Under the pieces are notes generated by a model that was given only the letters and a program-made list of their open reading frames with translations, searched no databases and had not been told where the DNA came from. Positions 1-11,703 of a DNA stretch of 64,000 nucleotides are shown here, piece by piece; position 1 is the stretch's first letter, and each line of letters starts with the position of its first letter. The stretch is from Carya illinoinensis (Eukaryota; Streptophyta; Magnoliopsida; Fagales; Juglandaceae), in contig NC_056767.1 in the NCBI RefSeq assembly GCF_018687715.1, positions 3,162,001-3,226,000 on the forward strand, read 5' to 3'. Both the position numbers and the translations under genes were made by a program.

Positions 1-27
1 TCATCAGGATATGGATGTGTGGGATAT

Positions 28-230
28 AGAGTTTTAAAGGTTGTTTAGATAGTGAGATGTGATGCGATGGTTATAAATGAAAATTGAGTGAAATATTGTT
101 AGAATATAATTTTTTAATATTATTATTGTTTTAAGATTTGAAATAATTAAATTATTTATTATATTTTGTGTAGGAATTTGAAAAGTTTGTAATGATGAGA
201 TAGGTTGAGAGTTTTTCTAAATAGTTTCTT
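28..230. repeat. AT-rich dispersed repeat, copy 1
   Basis: This block starts with a run of TGAGATG-type words and continues through a long A/T-rich core (AAATATTGTTAGAATATAA, then TTTATTATATTTTGTGT) to a second GATGAGAT-type end. The same core recurs near 4665-4845, 8420-8720, 11890-12190 and inverted at 53770-53945, so it is a family of dispersed copies. No ORF is present. A MITE-like element is the likeliest identity, and this style of repeat is familiar from Juglandaceae genomes (from memory). Ends are approximate. Confidence 0.5.
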
Positions 231-1630
231 AATAAACTTTTACATTCCATATGCCTATAAAATAAATTTTTTTCGTTCATTGGTTTATTATAGGAAATTA
301 ACCATACTGCAGACATTCATTTCCAGAAAACTTTCCTAACTCAAAATACATTACATAAGTCCTGTAATATTAATGTCACATCAGCTACCAATGCAAGTCA
401 TGACGATTCTTTGTTATATAACCAATAAATTTCCTTCCATGTACCTCAATACTAGTAATTTCATTTAACACAATATTGAATTGGGACAATTAAGACTAAT
501 TGTGATGCCTTGGGTTTCAATTCATATTTATTGTTGACACTATCTTGTCATCATTCATAACACTATTTAATGTATATATAAAGTGAAAAGACAAGAAATC
601 AGAAACAACCATAATAGATATCTTTCAAGGTCTAATAACAAAATATTTAACATATCAATGATCTCTTTAACATGTTTACATCATGAGTTTACACATAAGA
701 CCAGTCTTTTCAACATGTTTTTTAAAATATAATCATTAAAGCAGTATTGATATGAACATTATTTCTTTCTGTACTTTCTCCTTAACATCTAGGTATGTAA
801 AGTTTTATTAAAAACTCATTATTCAGAGAAAAATACTCTGAGAAATTCTTGTCATACATTCTTAGCTGCTTGGCTATAAATCAAAAATTTCAAGTCCTAT
901 GATAAATTTCCTCAATCATAAACTATATGTATACTGTGGCATCAAAGCATGTCGCAAATTCAACCTCAATTGCACATGATTCAGTAAGATATTTGCTTTA
1001 TACACTTCCATAAAAACACTTTGCTAGATAGCAAAATACAAAACTATAACTATATTTTCCATCATTAATGCAATCATGTAAAATAGTGTTTGAATATCAA
1101 ATTACCTTAAGAGTATCAATTATTCTAAAGACAACAATATAATCTTTAATTTCTTGCAAATGACATTCCACTCATTTCATAGCTTTTGAGTTAAAAGTCA
1201 TTGGGTTACTTTAGAACCAACCAAGAATGCCTTCTAAAAAACGGATATTCAACCTTATACAAATTTGTGTAATTATCAAATTCCTTATAAAAATCATATA
1301 CAGAATTTTTTTAACATAATTATCAATTCAATGACACTATAAAATACTGAGCATGTCACATTCTATTTTTAAAGTATCTATTAACTAACAATTCTTCATA
1401 CAAAATAATTCAAAACTATATACACCTATATTGAGACAATTTTAACAGTCACTGTCTTTCAATCCCAATTATGAATGATGTACCATTTATAAATTTCATT
1501 TTTAAAGTTTTTTAGAGACATAACTTTAATGTCATGTTACAATCCATGATTTATACTTGCCAAAAAATCATATACATGCAAGACTATAAATACAAATATA
1601 CTCTCACTGACCTATGGATAAATATATTAA
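231..1630. other. AT-rich intergenic DNA without recognised genes
   Basis: Both strands are rich in stops and poly-A/poly-T words. I see no exon-like reading frame, no RNA gene and no element ends here. Confidence 0.5.
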
Positions 1631-1644
1631 CAATATATATTTTT

Positions 1645-2794
1645 AGTAGAAAAAAACAAATCTCTTAATTTTTTGAACTGGTTTTAGAGAGAGAAACTCT
1701 CTCATCTCTCTAGAACAAAAAAAATGAAAATCTCCCTAGAGGGAGGTCCTCCCTCCCGCTCCTTTTTGTTCTTGTTATTTTTTCCCTTTTGTTTGTCCAG
1801 TCCTTATTAGTTTTAGATCTGGTGTTGTTAATAAGAGGAGACGGTATCTAGCCTCCATGGCTATGGCACAAGGTGTTAGGGGGTTGAGGTCCAGATGTTT
1901 TAAGGGAGAGGTGCCTGTTCTCGAGGCCATAGAGCGGGGGCTAAAGGCACGATCTGCTTGGTCCTGAGAGGTCCGGTCTTGAGATGGCCCCTTGCTCTGT
2001 TCTAGACTTGGCCCACGGTGTACGAGCTAGTGGAGAAGGAATGAAGATGAGGTGGCCCACGGCGTACAAGTTGGTGTTGGTCAGAACGAAGATGAAACGC
2101 CGAAGAAGTGCATGGAGATGGAATGAAGAGGAAGTTGCCCTATAGTTTTTCTCTGTCGACGTATACCAAAGAGCAGAGCTTTCTCTATGGCCTGCGGAGG
2201 ATCGTTGGAGAGCATGCATGTATCCAGTGTTTTTAGACAACGTGGAGGAGCTTGGGGCCATGAGCAGTCCTTGTTTTCAGACGGCGAGGAGGAGCTTAGA
2301 GCCATGAGCTTAGAGGAAATGCTTTCTCTGCACTGGGCGTTCTCTGCATCTGTTTGGAGGGAGGGCGCCGCACAATGAGGGAGCAGCAGCAGCATATAGA
2401 GATGAAACCCTAAGTGGCTCTCCCAATGGGTTGGATTTTGTTTGGGCTGGGCCCAAGGTTTTTTTAAGTGGTGTTTATTTGTTTGTATTTGTTCATTTAG
2501 TTTTTTTTAGTTACCAGTAGGAAACATAGTCTCTAGGACCGAAGGTCCGTAGAGTTTGTACTTCACTCATTGGAAGGGGGACTTGTGTGGGCTGTTTTAG
2601 ACGGTGGTGTAAGACAGAGTTAAGTCTCTCAGACGGTTAGTCTGGAGGCGTTGGACAAGACCCTGTCAGTCGTAAAAAAATTGTGGGTTGAAGAGCGAGA
2701 AAATGTTAGAATTTGATTTGTATTTTGCAGGTTGAAAGTTATAATTGTCCGCTTTCATGAATGAATGGAACTATGTTTCACTTTAAAAAAAAAA
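1645..2794 (+). mobile_element. Poly(A)-ended retroposon flanked by 14-bp target duplications
   Basis: The segment ends in an A tract (2785-2794). It is flanked by a near-perfect 14-bp direct repeat, CAATATATATTTTT at 1631-1644 and CAATAAATATTTTT at 2795-2808, with one mismatch. An A tail plus a long, variable target duplication is the signature of LINE-driven retroposition. The body is more GC-rich than its surroundings and includes a CT-rich 5' part. It has no reverse-transcriptase reading frame. It may be a 5'-truncated LINE, a large SINE-like element or a retroposed transcript. The short frames inside are not supported as genes. Confidence 0.55.
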
Positions 2795-2808
2795 CAATAA
2801 ATATTTTT

Positions 2809-3632
2809 CTTAAAACCAAAAATAGTATTGGTATTATCAAATTTAGATATCAATTTTTAGAAAAATCTGTTACATGTTCTAAGTAATCATTTTATTTATT
2901 TTTTGTAAACTTCATACTTTCACTCTATAATTGTTTTAACATTCATTTGATGTAACTATAGACCATCATGAACAAGCAATGCCACAGTGATCTTTATTGA
3001 GGTCTTTTAGGTTTAATAGAAAATCCATCTCTGATCAATACTCATGTCTTAGTATAATCTTTGATTACTGTCTAACCATATATCGTTCAACATTGTCTTT
3101 AAAGGCAGAGTTTTGTCTCTAAGACCTATTTGTATTCGATTTTTTTTTATACTTTTAAAACAATTAGACGAAATTATAGACTTTACATTGATTCATGAAG
3201 GAGACGTCATGAATCCCTCTCATGTGTAAGAATTAGATACATTGCAAAACCAAAAGCTAGCTCACCTTTGTATTTGTTTGCACCCGAAAGACAAAGGAAA
3301 CGGATAAAGAAATAAAGCACCCTTTTTTTACGAGGCACATCAAACTTAGACAAACAAGTACATTGATTCAAGTTAACACCATAGGCCATCACAAGGATTG
3401 CTAATTTTGATTGTAGAGCAGAATCTAAGGTAACACCATAGGCCATAAAATGAAATAAAACAATTAAAGCACCTTTGTTTGTTGTAAGAAGAGGGTCGGT
3501 ATCAATTTTATAGATGCCTCGAGGAGGAATACTTAATTTTACAAACACCAACCATCTTAAAGCATGGCCAAAAACAATGAAGGAAGAACAAGGCTCATGT
3601 ACTGATGGCCATGTGGGTAGGGCAGCAAATAT
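2809..3632. other. Intergenic DNA, nothing recognised
   Basis: There is one 114-codon frame on the minus strand (3207-3551), but it lacks any recognisable motif and its composition matches the flanks. No repeats with definable ends were seen. Confidence 0.4.
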
Positions 3633-3901
3633 TTAACGACCTCGATAGCAAAAGATCTTCATGTTCTTCGCATAATTCTCAGTTAGGTTTTTGGGTAGTG
3701 AAGTACTGATTTCCAAAGAGGATGAAGCGTGTTGGTGGTTAAGACAGCAGAAATGTTTTGCAATGGATTTGAGTATTGAATCAAGAACCATCTTCTTCAC
3801 CGATCTTCTCTTCGAGGAAATATGCTCCCTTTCTTGGGTATGAAGCAGGGCTGCCCAACCTCAGCTTCCACCATTTCCTCAGTACCTTTGCTCAGCTCCA
3901 T
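3633..3901 (-). pseudogene. Frameshifted fourth member of the small basic-protein family
   Basis: From the ATG at 3899-3901 the minus strand encodes an N-terminus ending in PKKGSIFPRREDR and a stop. The +1-shifted frame then reads KRRSVKKMVLDSILKSIAKHF and continues to a TAA at 3633-3635. Joining the two at the CCTCGAAGAG stretch by allowing one missing base gives the K-x-G-S-[IV]-F-P-x-K-R-R-x-V-K-x-M arrangement. The intact genes at 7323, 11119 and 14412 share this arrangement. I infer a diverged paralogue broken by a 1-base deletion; a sequencing error is the alternative. A TTTAAA at about 4001-4006 could be its TATA box. Function unknown. Confidence 0.45.
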
Positions 3902-4869
3902 CTCCTCTCTATCTCCATGTAATATGGGAATATGACTTAAGTTGCTGAATTCTGAACGAAGAATGACAGTGAAGAAATCTCCAGTATTACTAGTAGCCCT
4001 TTAAATGTGGGTTTGCGGCATTTATGGTTGCCACTCGTCCATCTGCTCATGTGTGAGGACATGATCTATCATTCAAAGTCTTTAACAAGTTGCAATTACA
4101 TACGACAAAGCGGACGTTTCAGCAGAATCATCAATGTACCCTTATCTTAGTGATCATCATAGATCTTCTTATTGCATGATCACGTGATTAAAGAATCATT
4201 CACTATTTTTGATGAATAATTATACACGGATTATATTTCACAACATTATAATCAATAATGAAGTTTAAATATAGAGAAATGTTGATCTAGCCGCAGAGAG
4301 TTTATATAAAAGTATGTCCATAAACTGACGTAGATATTTTTATTCTTTGTCAAATTATAAAGATACTTTTATTATGAAATAGATCTAATAGATTAAATAA
4401 ACTCAAGTCAATTTATGAAATAATTTTTTTTAAAATTAATTTATAGCTATAATATTGCTCTTAAAAATAGCATATATGATAAGGATTAATGGATTCTATT
4501 GTAGGGTTAATTTATGAGTGAAGCTATCCTTTTCTTTATTAGTTGTAGAGCAATGAACCATATGATAAGTGGTACAAAACCAAGTTGCTAAAAGAAAGTT
4601 AATAAAAAAGGTTGCTTTTAGATTCCTGCTCACAACCTACTCTTTAAATTATTGGTTTGGATTTAGAATTGAGATGAGATGAAATGAATTGATTTTAGAT
4701 TAAATATAAAAATTAAATAAAATATTATTATTATTGTTTTGAGATTTAAAAAAATTAAATTAAAATTTAAAAAATTTGAATTATTTATTATATTTTATAT
4801 AAAAATTTAAAAAAATTATAATAATGAGATTAGACCCCTTCTCAACCTACGTCAAGTTAAAACTCTATA
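3902..4869. other. Intergenic DNA upstream of the frameshifted small gene
   Basis: It contains a CACGTG G-box core near 4181 and a further copy of the AT-rich dispersed repeat at about 4665-4845. No gene is supported. Confidence 0.4.
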
Positions 4870-4878
4870 ATAAATAAT

Positions 4879-5097
4879 GGAAAATGCTAGATCCCCCGCT
4901 GGGGGATCCCGCTGGGAGCTACCGCTCCCATTTTTTTTTTCTTTTTTCTTAGTGATTAAATAAAAATTGTTTAATATTATTATGAATTTTTTATATTTTT
5001 TTAAATATTTAAAAATATTAAAAAAATGATATGAAAAAAAAAATAAAAAATAAAAAATTGACCTAACAGGAGCCCCAGCGGTGCCCCAGCACTACCC
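4879..5097. mobile_element. MITE with 9-bp target duplications
   Basis: Imperfect terminal inverted repeats (GGAAAATGCTAG... and the complement of ...CAGCACTACCC) enclose a 219-bp A/T-rich body. The direct repeat ATAAATAAT lies on both sides (4870-4878 and 5098-5106). GC-rich CCGCTGGGG-type words sit next to each end in inverted orientation. There is no coding capacity. A 9-bp duplication suggests the Mutator superfamily; if the true duplication is 8 bp, hAT is possible. Confidence 0.6.
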
Positions 5098-5344
5098 ATA
5101 AATAATATAACTTAAGTACATGAATTTAGTTAAGACAGACTTTTGACTTGATACTGTTCATCATTATTGTCGTGAGTGATGAGTGGTGTGAAAGAAAGAC
5201 ATGGCTGGCAAATCGAGAACACAGACTCTAGAAAAGGATGATGTAGTAACACGTGCGTACGCAGCCCAACCCACCCACCCCAACTTGAATAACGTTAACT
5301 CTGGCTACTAGCGTCTTTTCATTTTGCTCTTTTGAATAAAGTTT

Positions 5345-5470
5345 GGGATCCGCAGCTCCTCAGTTTTTGTTTTTAGTAATTAAAAAAATATTATTTAATA
5401 TTATTGTAAAATTTTTATTTTTTTAAAATATTTAAAAATATTAAAAAAGGATGTAAAAATTAATTTTTTT
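5345..5470. repeat. Partial copy of the MITE-type repeat
   Basis: The words GATCCGCAGCTCC followed by TTAGTAATTAAAAAAATAT and the TTTTTTAAAATATTTAAAAA core match the interior of the MITE at 4879-5097. The opposite terminal repeat is missing, so this is probably a truncated copy. Confidence 0.35.
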
Positions 5471-7322
5471 TTCTATTTTTGGTTAATAATCATTATATTT
5501 TTCTGGTTTTTACTTATAAGTTATTTCATTTTCAGTGTGGTTTAGATTTTAAATTATATTTTATACTTTATTCATTTGTTGGTCATGATCGATAAAATTG
5601 AAAATTTGGAAAAATGAATTAAGTGGACTGTACTGTCGTGGTGGGCCCCAGGAAGATCTTTGCTCAAATCTGTCAATCACAACTACCTTGTACGTGCGTC
5701 CTTTGTCTCGCCCGCAGCCGCAACTACTTTTTGGACTATTGTCGCATTTATAAGTTGCCCGTTGGCTGGCTGATGTTTTCAACGTGACCTCAACCTTCAC
5801 TCGTCACACGATAAAAATTTAAGAGAAATAATTTAATTTTAAAGTATTTATATAAAAATAAATTTATAAATTATTATGTTTTAATATGATATATTAAATT
5901 ATAAAATTATTTTTATTATAAATTAAATTTAATGAATTACAGATAGTTTATAAATTTATTTTTATATTTAAACAAAATTTTCAAAATTCAAAAGAATTAT
6001 TATATTTATACGTTACTTTTTCAAAAGATTAATTTTATATATATGTTGACATATTCGTTGATTTAATTTTTTTTCTTAAATTTTAATCAAGCCAAGGTTG
6101 ACGTGGTTATTTTTAAGTTAGCATATAACTTTTCTTTTATTAAAAATTTGCATGGACAGGTGATTAATTAATGACTAATAAGCAAGAATCTGAGTGTGGG
6201 ACATGATCACGTTTCCCACTAAGTCCCCAAGTAAATTCAAACAGTGAAACTGATTGTTACCAGAAAGGGGAGGAGAATCTCAGTGTCCCACGTTGAGATA
6301 CAAGACTTGATGAAGACAAAAACGAATATCATGATGATAAAGACCAGATTATATATGTATTTACTATTTATAATGTTCGGCTTGAGTGTTGCTCTAATGT
6401 TAGGTGGCCAATCTCAGGAGTTGAATGAATATAGTCCATGTACATAGAGGATTGGGCCGGTTTCCTGCATTTCTAGCCCAGTTCAGTTCTACTTCATTTC
6501 TATCCGGTTTAAATTGTTTAATAAAGATTTGATTGAGTCTTTCACTGTTTCAGTGGCCCAGTTTTGCACAAGTTTCCACCAGTTGAGCCCAATTTTGGTC
6601 TAGTTTTACGATCCCTCAAAATATGTAGGTTATTAGACAATTATGAAGTCCTTTTTAGCATATATAATCTCAAGCATTTTGCCAATCAATATTATACCTC
6701 TTTAATTTGGATACCGCTTTCTATAATCAAAATTGTAAAAAATTTATGTGCGATCATTTTGTCGTACTTCTTATGCATTTCACTAATATGATTGGCCGAG
6801 TCACTTTTTTTTTTAATATAAAATAACTACTTTAACCAACTATATTAGTGGAGTGCGAAAAGAATATACAAAATAGACTGTATATAACAGAACTTGTGAT
6901 TCTTTTAATTGACGCTTAATTAGTAAAGAACAATATGTTGTTACCATGAGTTCTACTATTAATTTTGATTACGAGGTTAGTGCGTACTTACGTTTCGTAA
7001 TTACGCCAACATAATACCTTAGTATTCTCATAATAATGCTCTAATATTCTTGGATGCTTTAAAGCATGATAATCTATAATTATGAATTAATTATATTTCC
7101 TTTATTCCATAAGCATCATTAATCAGCTATCAACGAATTGGACACTCTTCCGGGTACATTACACGCATTTGAAAAACAAAAAAGAACAAACTTTATTTCC
7201 AGATATTTCTTTCCTCCTCATTCTTAATTTATTTCTTGCATTTATCCGAAAGCAGCAGCAGCAGGAGGTACTAAAGGACAGTAACGAGATTATAAGCTAG
7301 CACAGCTACTTCGTTTGTGGGA

Positions 7323-7583
7323 TTATCGTCTTCTTGTTTTTGAAGTAGCTTGTGGCGCCCTTGTGGACTTTCGGGCAGCAGACGAAGGGGTAAGTCGCAG
7401 GAGAAAATTGACAATCTGAATAACTATCATTGTCTTTACTAACCTCCGTTTGGCAGGAAAGACACTTCCTTCTTTACGCTTGAATCTCGCCGCAGGTCCT
7501 TCTTTCGTGTTATTAAGGTTAACCATCTTTCCAGACTCTGTCACAAGCCCTTTCGCTTTTTCGTACTGCAGCCTCACCGCCAT
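7323..7583 (-). CDS. Small basic protein of unknown function, tandem copy 1 (86 aa)
   Basis: Single-exon reading frame of 86 residues. Its centre reads KEGSVFPAKRRLVKTM, followed by a hydrophobic stretch (IVIQIVNFLLRL) and a Ser/Arg/Lys-rich tail ending SKTRRR. The same order of motif, hydrophobic stretch and basic tail is kept in the genes at 11119 and 14412. Conservation of frame, start, stop and promoter across diverged copies supports a real gene. The start is the first ATG after the CT-rich leader and lies about 84 bases downstream of a TATTTAA box. There is no signal peptide; the short hydrophobic segment is probably an amphipathic helix rather than a membrane span. From memory, other plants have short hypothetical proteins with K-x-G-S-V-x-P-x-x-R-R-x-V-K motifs, but I cannot assign a role. 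Confidence 0.65.
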   Translation of the reverse strand: MAVRLQYEKAKGLVTESGKMVNLNNTKEGPAARFKRKEGSVFPAKRRLVKTMIVIQIVNFLLRLTPSSAARKSTRAPQATSKTRRR

Positions 7584-7666
7584 TACTCCCTCTGTCTCTC
7601 TTTGTGATCTCTCTCTTTAGTTGGAAATGTGAGCTGCTAATGCAGTACTCTGGACAGGAGGGATGC

Positions 7667-7673
7667 TTAAATA
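7667..7673 (-). promoter_or_regulatory. TATA box of small gene 1
   Basis: TATTTAA on the minus strand within CTACTATTTAAGCATCC, about 84 bases upstream of the ATG. The same box and flanks occur upstream of the other two tandem genes. Confidence 0.6.
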
Positions 7674-7930
7674 GTAGTGGGAATGAGGGGGAAATAATTA
7701 TTAATTAGACAGTTTCAATCAGAAGGAAATTAAGAGATGGAATATATTCAGGGTGGTGTTTATGGGACCAACATGGACAGATTCTTTAATATAAACAAAC
7801 TTCAGAGAGGTTCTTTCTTTTTCCAAAAGGAACCATGAACTTCTTCTATTCCTGGGTTCATATTTTTTTTATTTGTTCATCAGCCACCGTCCACAAGTAA
7901 TCCCCACTTATATATGTATATATGCATGCA

Positions 7931-7937
<7 letters not shown>

Positions 7938-7962
<25 letters not shown>
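7938..7962. repeat. (TA)n microsatellite, unit 1
   Basis: About 12 TA dinucleotides preceded by a short GT run, upstream of small gene 1. The equivalent tract in unit 2 is at 11704-11727. Confidence 0.8.
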
Positions 7963-7968
<6 letters not shown>

Positions 7969-8076
7969 ACATCACGGAATCGGGGATAGTGTAATTACAA
8001 TGAAGACAAAAGAGGTATAGTTGATAATGTCTAGAAACCCCCATTATTTCTGCAATTTAAGTGTGGAGGCAGGGAC

Positions 8077-8404
8077 TGATAACATTACAAAGGATTCCAG
8101 CTCAACCTTGACTCAGCACACGAAGCTGCAGAGCTCCATCTCAGATGCACAAAAGGACGTCAAGTCACCACAGCTGCAAGAACTCTCTAGAAATTCTTCT
8201 CTTTAATTCTATAGAATATTCTTGTGTATTACTGTTTTGTACTATAGGCATCTTTCTGTTATGAGCACTACCATACAACTAGCTGTCAGTTGTCAGCACA
8301 CCATGTGTTTGTTACGATGTCTCTATGATCCTCTCTATAAATAGAGTACTGCGTAAATATTCAATATAATGTCAAATGAATATATCAATTCCTATATTCT
8401 AACA
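8077..8404. mobile_element. Probable solo LTR (328 bp) inside array unit 1
   Basis: The insert begins TGATAACATTAC and ends TATTCTAACA, so it has TG...CA ends. It contains a TATAAATAGAG promoter-like box at about 8336 and has near-matching 5-bp flanks, GGGAC (8072-8076) and GGGAG (8405-8409). Units 2 and 3 lack this sequence at the same place, which supports an insertion. No internal coding region remains, as expected for LTR-LTR recombination. The mismatch in the flanking duplication lowers certainty. Confidence 0.5.
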
Positions 8405-9256
8405 GGGAGTAGTTTGGTTGGATATATCGTATATTTGGTAAGGAAAAAAAAAATTGTGATATGTGATATGTAAAGATAATAAGTAGAATTTTTTAAATTA
8501 AAATATTATTAGAATATAATTTTTAATATATTTTTTTATTTAAAAAAATTAAATTATTTTTTATATTTTATTTGAAAGTTTAGAAACATTATAATAATTA
8601 GATGAAAAATTAAATATTTAAAATTAAAAAGTGTTTGTCTTTGAGTATGTTTGAGAAAAAAATTATAAAAGTTATAAAATTAAATGAGATTAGATGATAT
8701 ATATTTTATAAACAAGTCTTAATACTATATAAAAGTCGTAGATATCCCAATCTTGCACATATTTCTGTTAATAATTTTTAAAATGGCCGATGAAATTGAA
8801 AATTAAAAAAATAAATGATAAACATATAAAATTAGAAGAAGAGTGTTGAGTGTGCCGGCTGGACAAGTGGGATGGATGAGTGGACTGTGGGGACATGGGA
8901 GGATCTTTGTGAAGTCATGGCAAGTAAGTTCTCGGTTTGACAACTTTGTGTCGGCCGCAATTGTTACTGCAACGACTTTTGGGTATTCTCGCATACGTGT
9001 TTCGCTGATGTATTCATGGTGAACTCGGCCTTCACACGTCACACAACTCAACCATGAAAACTCAAAAGGAATTACTTTATCTGTACGTTATTCTTACAAA
9101 AAGTTAACTTTATTGCTTGACATATATGTAAGCTGGTTTTCTTTGATTAAAATAGAGATGCTAGTCCAGGATCATCAAGCATTTACGCAACATTAAAAAA
9201 AGGTAGGACATTGAACGTGGCAACCATGCATGTATATTTCCTGATGGATGATGTTA

Positions 9257-9415
9257 GAGCCACCACTAGGCTTAAATTTTTTTTTTCTTTTAATTTTTCA
9301 AATCATTTTTAATACTTTTAAATATTTTAAAAATATATAAAAAATTTATAATAATTTTAAACAATTTTTTCTTAATCATTAAAATAAAGAAAAAAAAAAG
9401 TCTAGCGGTGGCCAA
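9257..9415. mobile_element. MITE inside array unit 2
   Basis: Inverted ends (GCCACCACTAGGCTT on the left, complement of AGTCTAGCGGTGGCC on the right) enclose an A/T-rich body. That body shares the TTTTAAATATTTTAAAAA core and the TTAATCATTAAA word with the element at 4879-5097. I could not define a clean target duplication. Confidence 0.45.
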
Positions 9416-11118
9416 AGCATTTCCCATTGATATTGATAACCATGAGTACGATATCATAGTAGCAAATATTAATAGAGTAATATTATATATAGTTGTAAAA
9501 TACATAAATACCGTATAGTCATTTTAAAAAAAGAATAGAATTTACTGTTAAAAAATTAATTTCTTTTTATATAGGTATCGTATTTATTCACTTTTATCAA
9601 AATAATTATACAATAATTATGCATTCACTACTACAACTATCATTCTTAGTATCAATATATGTATTTATGTTCGACTTGAGTGTTGCTATTAAATTTCGTA
9701 GCTGAATTTAGAGCATTGTTAATTATTAAATTTTGTAGCTGATTAAAATATAATTAGAGCATTGTTAATAGATTATGTATATGTAAGGACAATTTTGATG
9801 AATGTAATATGAATATAGATTTTGGCTATTCCATTTACATAAGTTTCTACATTAGAATAGTTATTTTTTCATTATATAACAATAAATAATATAAGATGAA
9901 TTTGACTTTGACTATTCACATCAAATTTTCACATTAGATTATCTATTTATTTATTATATAGTAATGAGTAATTAATAATTTAAAAAATATTTAAATTTTT
10001 TAATTATTAATTTATTTTAGTTTATCATATTTTACTATTTAATTTAAAGAAACTAATGGAAGTTTATAGACATATATGGAGAGAAAAGAGATAGTGTTAT
10101 AAAAAAATAATAAAATAAGTATTTGATATATGAGTATCTATCAAATTTGGTTTTAGTTTTAAATTTACTTGAACTAAAAGCTACTGTAGCAAAATTTTGA
10201 ATAATCTAATATGATGCTTTTTTATATCCTATTATATATTTGAAGATGTTCTTTTGATGTTGGGTATTCCATGAACAATGCTCTCAGAGGGCCATGTCTG
10301 GTGGCCAATCTCTGGACTCGAATGAATCTAGTCCACGTACTTAGAAAATTGGGCCGTTTCATGCATTTCTAATTTTCTAGCCCGTTTCCAGACAGTTTCC
10401 ACCAGTTCAGCCCAATTTTGGTCTAACTCTATGATCCATCAACATCATATTATTAGTAAAAAATCTTCTTCAAAATTACGTTATTCTTCGTAATTTTAGT
10501 CTATATATTACGATGCTGATTGAACTAGTGATCTTTTTAATTGTTGCTATATCAAATGTTACAATTATTTTTGTGGGACGTCTCGGATTTCTTGACTTGG
10601 TAAAAAATAATATGTTGTTGTATGTTGATTTAGTATTTTTATTTTTATTTTTATAAGGGATAAAAGATTTCGAATTCAGATTTTTCATTTAGAAAATTGG
10701 ATTATATCCCATCAAGTCACCAGACTCTTAACGATCTAGTATTAATTTTGAATACGAGATTTCATGTTTCGTAATAACGAGAGAATATATATCACTTAAT
10801 ATTCTCAAAATATTACCCAGCTTGGATGCTTTAAAGCATAATAATGATCTATAATTAGGAATTAGTTATATTCCCTTTATTTCATAAGCATCAGTGCGTA
10901 ATTAGCCAGCTATCAACGTATAGGACACTCTTTGAAAAACACAAACTTTAGCTGATAAAAAGAAAGAAAAGAAGGAACAAACTTTATTTCCAGGTATTTC
11001 TGTCTACCACTTTCTGGTATTTATGCGAAAGCAGCAACAGCAGCAGCAGCAGAGGAGGAGGCGGTACTGATCAAGGACAATTACGAGATTATAAGTAAAG
11101 CTATGTCTTTATGTGAGA

Positions 11119-11364
11119 TTATAGCCTTGATGTTTTTGAAGTAGTTTGTGGCGCCCTTGTGCACTTTGGGACATCAGACGAAGAGGCAAATCGCTGGAGA
11201 AAATGGACAATCTGAGTAACCACTATTGCCTTTACTAACCTCCGTCTGGCAGGTATGACGCTTCCTTCGTTAGGCTTGAAAGATGTCAACTTCTTTAATC
11301 TGTCCTCCGGTTGATCATCTTTTTCTTCTGTCACGACCCCTTTCCCTGCATCTTGTTTCTCCAT
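11119..11364 (-). CDS. Small basic protein of unknown function, tandem copy 2 (81 aa)
   Basis: Reading frame of 81 residues starting MEKQDAGKGVVTEE. An acidic/polar N-terminal third is followed by KPNEGSVIPARRRLVKAI, the hydrophobic IVVTQIVHFLQRF and a C-terminal CTRAPQTTSKTSRL tail. The C-terminal half is nearly identical to the copy at 14412 and clearly homologous to the one at 7323; the N-terminal third is more variable. The ATG follows a CT repeat leader and lies about 70 bases from TATTTAA. It looks intact. No known domain, signal peptide or convincing membrane helix. Function unknown. Confidence 0.65.
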   Translation of the reverse strand: MEKQDAGKGVVTEEKDDQPEDRLKKLTSFKPNEGSVIPARRRLVKAIVVTQIVHFLQRFASSSDVPKCTRAPQTTSKTSRL

Positions 11365-11433
11365 TTTTCTCTCTCTCTCTCTAGCTGGAAATGCGAGATG
11401 CTGATGCGGAACTACTATGGACTGGAGGGATGC

Positions 11434-11440
11434 TTAAATA
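11434..11440 (-). promoter_or_regulatory. TATA box of small gene 2
   Basis: TATTTAA on the minus strand in the same CTACTATTTAAGCATCC context as copy 1, about 70 bases upstream of the ATG. Confidence 0.6.
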
Positions 11441-11694
11441 GTAGTAGGAATGAGGGGGCCGGAATAATTACTAATTAAATAGTCTCAATCAGAAGAAAAT
11501 GAAGAGAAGGAATATATTCAGGATGGTGTGTATGGGACCAACACGGACTGATTCTTTAATATAAACAAACTTTAGAGATGTTCTTTCTTTTTCCAAAAGG
11601 AGTCATTCCTTCTATTTCTGGGTTCATTTTTTTCATTTGTTCATCAGCCACCGTCCACAAGTAATCTCACTTATCTATCCATGCATGATACATA

Positions 11695-11703
<9 letters not shown>

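Larger units (their letters stand above)
5560..8419. repeat. Tandem array unit 1 (contains small gene 1)
   Basis: Collinear blocks recur in units 2 and 3. These are the GATCTTTG...CGCATA...GCTGATG segment (5580-5800), the GGTGGCCAATCTC...GAATGAAT segment (about 6400-6450), the ACGAGGTT...TTTCGTAAT segment (about 6970-7000), the small gene, its TATA region, the CAGCCACCGTCCACAAGTAAT segment (about 7881) and a TA microsatellite. This copy is the most diverged of the three and carries a solo-LTR-like insertion at 8077-8404. Its left edge is not sharp. Confidence 0.65.

Noticed and set aside
1941..2395. Three overlapping frames of 63-106 codons
   Set aside because: They overlap on both strands within the retroposon and show no conserved motif.
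3207..3551. 114-codon minus-strand frame
   Set aside because: No recognisable motif and background-like composition. Adjacent DNA on the same strand instead carries the frameshifted small gene.
8021..8206. 61-codon plus-strand frame
   Set aside because: It straddles the boundary of the solo-LTR-like insertion, and neither half recurs in units 2 and 3.
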